Shown in pieces: positions 59,331 to 64,000 of a stretch of 64,000 nt of DNA; position 1 is the stretch's first letter; each line of letters starts with the position of its first letter. Source of the DNA: Hoplostethus atlanticus (Eukaryota; Chordata; Actinopteri; Trachichthyiformes; Trachichthyidae); the NCBI GenBank assembly GCA_034670405.1, contig JAXDDX010000010.1, forward strand, positions 5,875,001 to 5,939,000, read 5' to 3'. The notes under the pieces are model-generated. The model saw only the letters and a list, made by a program, of their open reading frames with translations, had not been told where the DNA came from and searched no databases. The position numbers and the translations under genes were made by a program.

Positions 59331-62056
59331 TCAGTAGGAGCTCAGATTCTTCTCTCAGTGTTTTCATGCTAAGGCTCCAACCCGTATCAATAACACACTA
59401 CAATGGGTGGAACTTTCTGAAAAGTGACATCTACCCGTACAAACTGCAATTGATAACACACAGTAAAAATAAATGGCCATACACTTTGAAGGAGAGCAGG
59501 TCATTTAAGTTCTTGACAAAGTTGGTGACACCATTACAGATTTGGATCCTCTATATTTTTGAGGTGTTGAAGAATGAACTTCGAGTCGTGATATTTTTTT
59601 TCCCCCCAACTGGATGTGCACCGTCCTGAAATATGAACTCTTCAAACACTTTCAAGAATATGATGGAGGAGGATGGGAGTGTGGCCAGAGTGGATGGGAA
59701 GCAATCAAGCAAACAAGTGGGCAGGTCAGCAGCCGAAGTGCCAGGAGGTACAGTCATGCATGGCGGCGCTGAAATACCAACCTCTACACTTCCTCCGGGG
59801 AGGGAGGGTGGAATCAGCTGCCGCATTAAGTTTCCACAGTCGGGGGAAGATAGGCATGTCACCCCACAGCAATCTGCTGTGCACTCAGCAGGTGTTGACA
59901 TCTAGATTAACCTTGAATTGCTGCGAGTCCAAGTCCTCTGGAACGCAGTGTCTTATTAGGATGCACATAGGCAGCTCTCATCCAATCCCGTGGCTTGGAG
60001 GCTCGCAGGCACTAGACGCCCCCCACCCCTTCCTCCACCACACCCCACGCCGGCCTGTCAATCAGAAGGTCGCTGGAGCTTTGCTTGAGGGACGTGGGAA
60101 TGCAGGAAGCTGGCCGGAGCCTTTAACCTACCAATGAGTCATTCTTAAGTCGTCCATTCTTCGACTGCTCCTACAGAAGCCTTTGAGGTCCACAGGTAAG
60201 GGAGCCCAGAGGTAGGTGCAGCATGTATTATGGATGAGCTCAAGTATTTAGACAGTATTGTTGTACTTGCAATATGTCACCATAGGTTAATACACTGGAG
60301 GATTGTAAGGCCACTGTAAACTACAATTTAATGATGATGATGATGATCAAATATGACATGTTACATATTACAAATATTAATAGTGTTGCCAGGTTGTTAT
60401 ATTATAGATGTGTAACAGTAAACAGTAGCTGGCCTGTGGCTCCCCAACAGAAACCCCTGTTGGGAGGTCTTCGTCACACAAGTAATCTCTGTGAGCGTGA
60501 ACATGCATTTGCATCCGTTTTTCGTTTTACACCTTTAGCTGTCTTATCCAAACAACTTCAAATGAGTGGAGCGAAAAATAAGCTTTAACTACAAGATCCA
60601 CATTACAGATGATGGGCTAAGTGAAAGGACACCTGGCTGCTGTTTTATTGTGAAAATCCCCAGTTGACATGATAACAGGCATGCAGCTCTCTCTCTCTCT
60701 CTCTCTCTCCCTGTCTCGCCCATGTTGGGCTTGTAGAGCAACATGTCAGTGGCTCCCATGGAGAATATCACTTTGTTTTTTTCCATAGTGTAACCATATG
60801 TCTGCTAATTAACCCACAATCAAGAGTTTATGCAGCATTTTACGACTGCTGACAACGGGCGTGTTACCGAAACCTAATTCATATTCTACCTCACCCATGG
60901 GTCCCACAGGTGGAAGTTACACAACCTGTTGCCATAGCAATTTTGTAAAAATGAAATGTACAAGTCTCACATTTTTACTGCATGCTCGTTGCGCCGCCTC
61001 TGAGAGGAACTGTTCGGAAAAGATTTCCACTGGGAACCCGTTCTCCTTCGTGTCAGACACCATCACCAGGACTGAGAAAAGCCTACAGATCCTCGTTTCC
61101 CGGTTCAGCATCACAGCCACAGAGGAAGATTAAGTCGAGCAAGCCTTTAAGACACTCTCCTTATGTAGAGGACCTTCTGTAAATGGGACCAGCTGTGTAC
61201 TGGAGGTTGACCCATATGAGTGGTATTATCACAATTAGACTCTCTTTACTCGTCTTAATCCCTGCCGGCACAGGAACAGTATGACCCGAGACAATAACTG
61301 TAATAACTGCAGAGGTCATATGGGATTTTAATCCTGTGTAACTCTGCCAATTCCAATACAAACAAACATATTTTGGTCCCCTGATAATACCGGTCCAGTG
61401 CAAATCGAACTCCTGGTAATTTTGCCAGTAATATGTTTTTGGCATGCAATTTATTCTTCTTCTAGACTTGCAATTTCTATCGGCCTCCTGTCTTGACGAA
61501 TGGGAGGCAGTAGTGGGATCTATAGAGGAAGCTGTTTGGGGCCCCAGTGATGTATGTCCTAAAACCTGGAGGTTGGCGGGGTAACTGACCAATGGCATGA
61601 GATCCCTGCATTATACTAGTCCCATGCCAATAGGGTTTCAGTGTCATTGGTGCAGAGATGTGGACAACCACACCTCACATACAGCGTAAGGGAACAACAT
61701 CTAAATAGTCTTCATAGTCTTGATTTGTTTGTGGGGTCACGCCAAGAGTCCCCAACCTTAACGCTTGGCCCCCAATGTCCGCTCACCTCCAGAAACCCGG
61801 GCCGTCACCCTATAAAGGCTTTTTGATCTGGGATTATGGCTGTGTGTGATGTAAGGATTAAAGAGCCAAGTAACTTTGAGGGCTGCGAGTGATGGCGAGG
61901 ATGTCTGAAGTCTTTTCTGCAGTCTGCCTCTTTTTGATTGGAGCTCCATTGCCCACACGCCTCAGGACAAGTATGTTTATGATCTATAGTCCATTAACAG
62001 TAGGATTTTCAACAAAACATTTCTCATTTGGCTCAGGCATTTGTTAGATGTTCTGC

Positions 62057-62058
<2 letters not shown>

Positions 62059-62103
<45 letters not shown>

Positions 62104-62224
62104 AAACCCCCCTCCCTGTATGGCTGTGAAGACGCCGGTTTGTATTTTGGGTGATATACAGATTAGACACGCTCTAAATTCAAATAGCCTCACAGCTCAG
62201 TAATTCCAACGTTTTACCCACAAT

Positions 62225-62264
<40 letters not shown>
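62059..62264. repeat. Two (GT)n microsatellites
   Basis: GT runs at 62059-62099 and 62228-62264. A short CA run follows at 62400-62417. Confidence 0.95.
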
Positions 62265-62265
<1 letters not shown>

Positions 62266-62983
62266 CAGAATAGTAAGATCTTGCATAAACTATAAATCTT
62301 TTTTTTTTTTTTCCTGACTTGGCTGTGATATTATTGTAAATCCACTGTAGTGATACAGTAGCAGTACATCAGAGCAGGACGTCCTCTCAGAGCTAACCAC
62401 ACACACACACACACACATCCTTTATCTCTTATCCTCAACTGGCCCCCTTCTCTGGGAGATAGAAATTTACAATCTAACTTTTCCTTTGTTAGAAAAAAAA
62501 GAGCGCGCTGCCAAAGTTAGCTGAGAATATGCACCAACCTGACAGCACCTCCTGCAGTAAAGAGAGCCTCCTTTTCCTTTCTGGAGTGAATTATGTATAG
62601 AGGCTTAGAAGACGCTCCCTGGCCACGGCGGTGTTACTTTCCCCGTATTACTTATTCAGGATGTCTAACCTTAGGCCCCATTAGCGTTGCAGAGGTAGAG
62701 CTATTTCCACAGCGCTTCATGTCCCAGCGTAGGACCGCCATAGAGGCTGTCGTGTCGTACGTCCTCTTCCTGTCTCTCCTCCTCTGCCCTCAGCTACAGA
62801 TAGCACGCGCCGCCACGGGCCACGCGGACCTGCCTCGTCTACAGGTGGTGACGTTGTTGTCCCGCATGTCTTTGATCGGCCTCGTCTGCGTCTGTTCGGC
62901 TCGCGTCGGCAAATCAGACGGCGGAGAACAGGCCGTGTTTATTTCTGTGACACGTCACCTGGATGAGGTTATTTCTCGATACC

Positions 62984-63003
62984 GCCGCCGCCGCCGCCGC
63001 CGC
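62984..63003. repeat. (CCG)n trinucleotide run
   Basis: About six to seven CCG units within a CpG-richer block. It encodes poly-Arg in a chance frame. Confidence 0.9.
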
Positions 63004-64000
63004 ACATATCAAGTGTAACGTGAGCGCTCAATTCATATCACGAACCCCGAGCATTGTACAGCAATTGAATTCGCGTTTTTTATTCCTTTGCGTCTGTCTT
63101 GCTGCCTTTTGACATGTTGTCAGCGTGGAGATTTGCAGCCCCCTGCCACTCTTCCTCGCGCAAACCTCTTGATGTGCCACAGCGAGACTCGCGCCATGAA
63201 TAAACATGGCGGTGTACAAAGGGATTGAGCGTTGTTTGGAGATGAGATGGACGGTTTACACGTGTTTGAAGGGGAAGGTCTGCAGAGAGGAGAATGACAG
63301 GGTCATGAAGCGCTAGCAGCAGGCTAAGCTGCGTCCGCCAAGCTCCTCTTTTTTTTCCCCCCTTTATCTAGCAGTGCTTAAGACATGCTCGTGGGGAAAC
63401 TCTGGCTGCGGCTCCCGCTGTTGCTCTGCGATTATTGAAATCCTGTTTGCAGCACAGTGCTCTTTTGCAAAAAAATATATATATATATATTTTGAACTTC
63501 TAGCGCTTGGCTCTGAGTGCTAAAGACATGCTAAGCTCACTGCGTTGTCAGGGCCGTGCGACGACTCAGCCCCCCGGGTTGAAAATAATCTGAAAAAGAA
63601 GCCATTTAAGAGAGAGGCTCCTGGTGCTCCGGCTCGCTGCGTGTCGACAACCCGTCCCGTGTCAAATCATTTCATCACCAGAGCAGGGATGTCTGTCAAC
63701 TTGTCTTGTCGGGAACAGGAGTCCTCAAGACATAGCTGCTCTTGAAAGTAACACGTAGAATTTATAGACTTGAGATGTAGTGCTGTGGGTCAGATCCATG
63801 AATCTAGACCCACACACCTGAATCAAAGCCTCAATCCTCAATTCGTCTTTAACCTTTATTCATCCATTTATTTTGAGCATGCATGCACCCGGTCCAACTA
63901 GTTATTCTTCTTTTAACATTTCTCTTGAACGTGTTTCCTATTTCCTTTGTTAATGGTTTTACTATTCTGGTGTGATTGTGAACGTGGCTCACATTCAGCT

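Larger units (their letters stand above)
54511..64000. other. Intergenic region downstream of ntrk3; no gene recognised
   Basis: No splice-flanked coding segment or known protein is seen. The region contains a fish dispersed repeat (56940-57070), a short tandem duplication (56557), SINE-tail sequence (59195-59330), two GT arrays near 62060 and 62230 and a GC/CpG-richer block at 62590-63010 with a CCG run. Stretches 57290-58500 and 59790-60130 look unique and could be regulatory, but nothing proves it. The frames at 59108-59629 and 62593-63018 are judged accidental. Confidence 0.6.

Noticed and set aside
59108-59629. 173-residue + strand frame
   Set aside because: It crosses a SINE body fragment and ends in a T-run. 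Composition is not coding-like and no family is recognised.
62593-63018. 141-residue + strand frame in a CpG-rich block
   Set aside because: It ends in poly-Arg from a CCG repeat and has no domain. I treat the block as possibly regulatory instead.

Overview
The window is vertebrate, and almost certainly teleost, chromosomal DNA. It is intron-rich and AT-leaning, with no dense coding, many long (GT)n/(CA)n and (GA)n microsatellites, tRNA-derived SINE fragments with the usual fish signatures, short inverted-repeat DNA transposons and LINE 3' ends. The only host gene I can support is the 3' part of ntrk3, which encodes TrkC, the neurotrophin-3 receptor tyrosine kinase. It lies on the + strand. 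Whether this is ntrk3a or ntrk3b cannot be decided from the window.

Layout. Positions 1-20064 are either an ntrk3 intron (the transmembrane and ectodomain exons were not found and should lie upstream) or 5' flank. They hold repeats, a 713-bp minisatellite, a Tc1-type MITE, a foldback element and some unique stretches that could be conserved regulatory DNA. Six ntrk3 exons follow at 20065-20253, 31108-31238, 36586-36758, 38993-39236, 51182-51340 and 53711-53896 (TAG stop). All have GT/AG introns and phases that join into one frame of 359 complete codons. The product runs from the juxtamembrane NPQY Shc site through a complete kinase domain to the C-terminal YLDILG PLC-gamma site. A 3' UTR with an AATAAA at 54484 follows. 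From there to 64000 I see no gene, only repeats, microsatellites and some GC-rich or homeobox-motif-rich blocks.

The best unexplained structures are these. (1) An 880-bp TG...CA element with a 4-bp CTAG target duplication (8306-9185). Its minus strand reads as a tiny promoter, two introns and a poly(A) signal, and it carries an exactly 'spliced' copy of its own two upstream exons beside the third. (2) An inverted-repeat pair that hugs both ends of the 5.3-kb kinase intron, next to a (GT)22 tract that touches the 5' splice site. (3) A pyrimidine-repeat acceptor before the 159-nt kinase exon. (4) Two foldback elements bounded by TTAA. (5) A perfect 21-bp stem hairpin. (6) A 110-bp block that is 100% identical between two otherwise diverged retroelement copies 32 kb apart.
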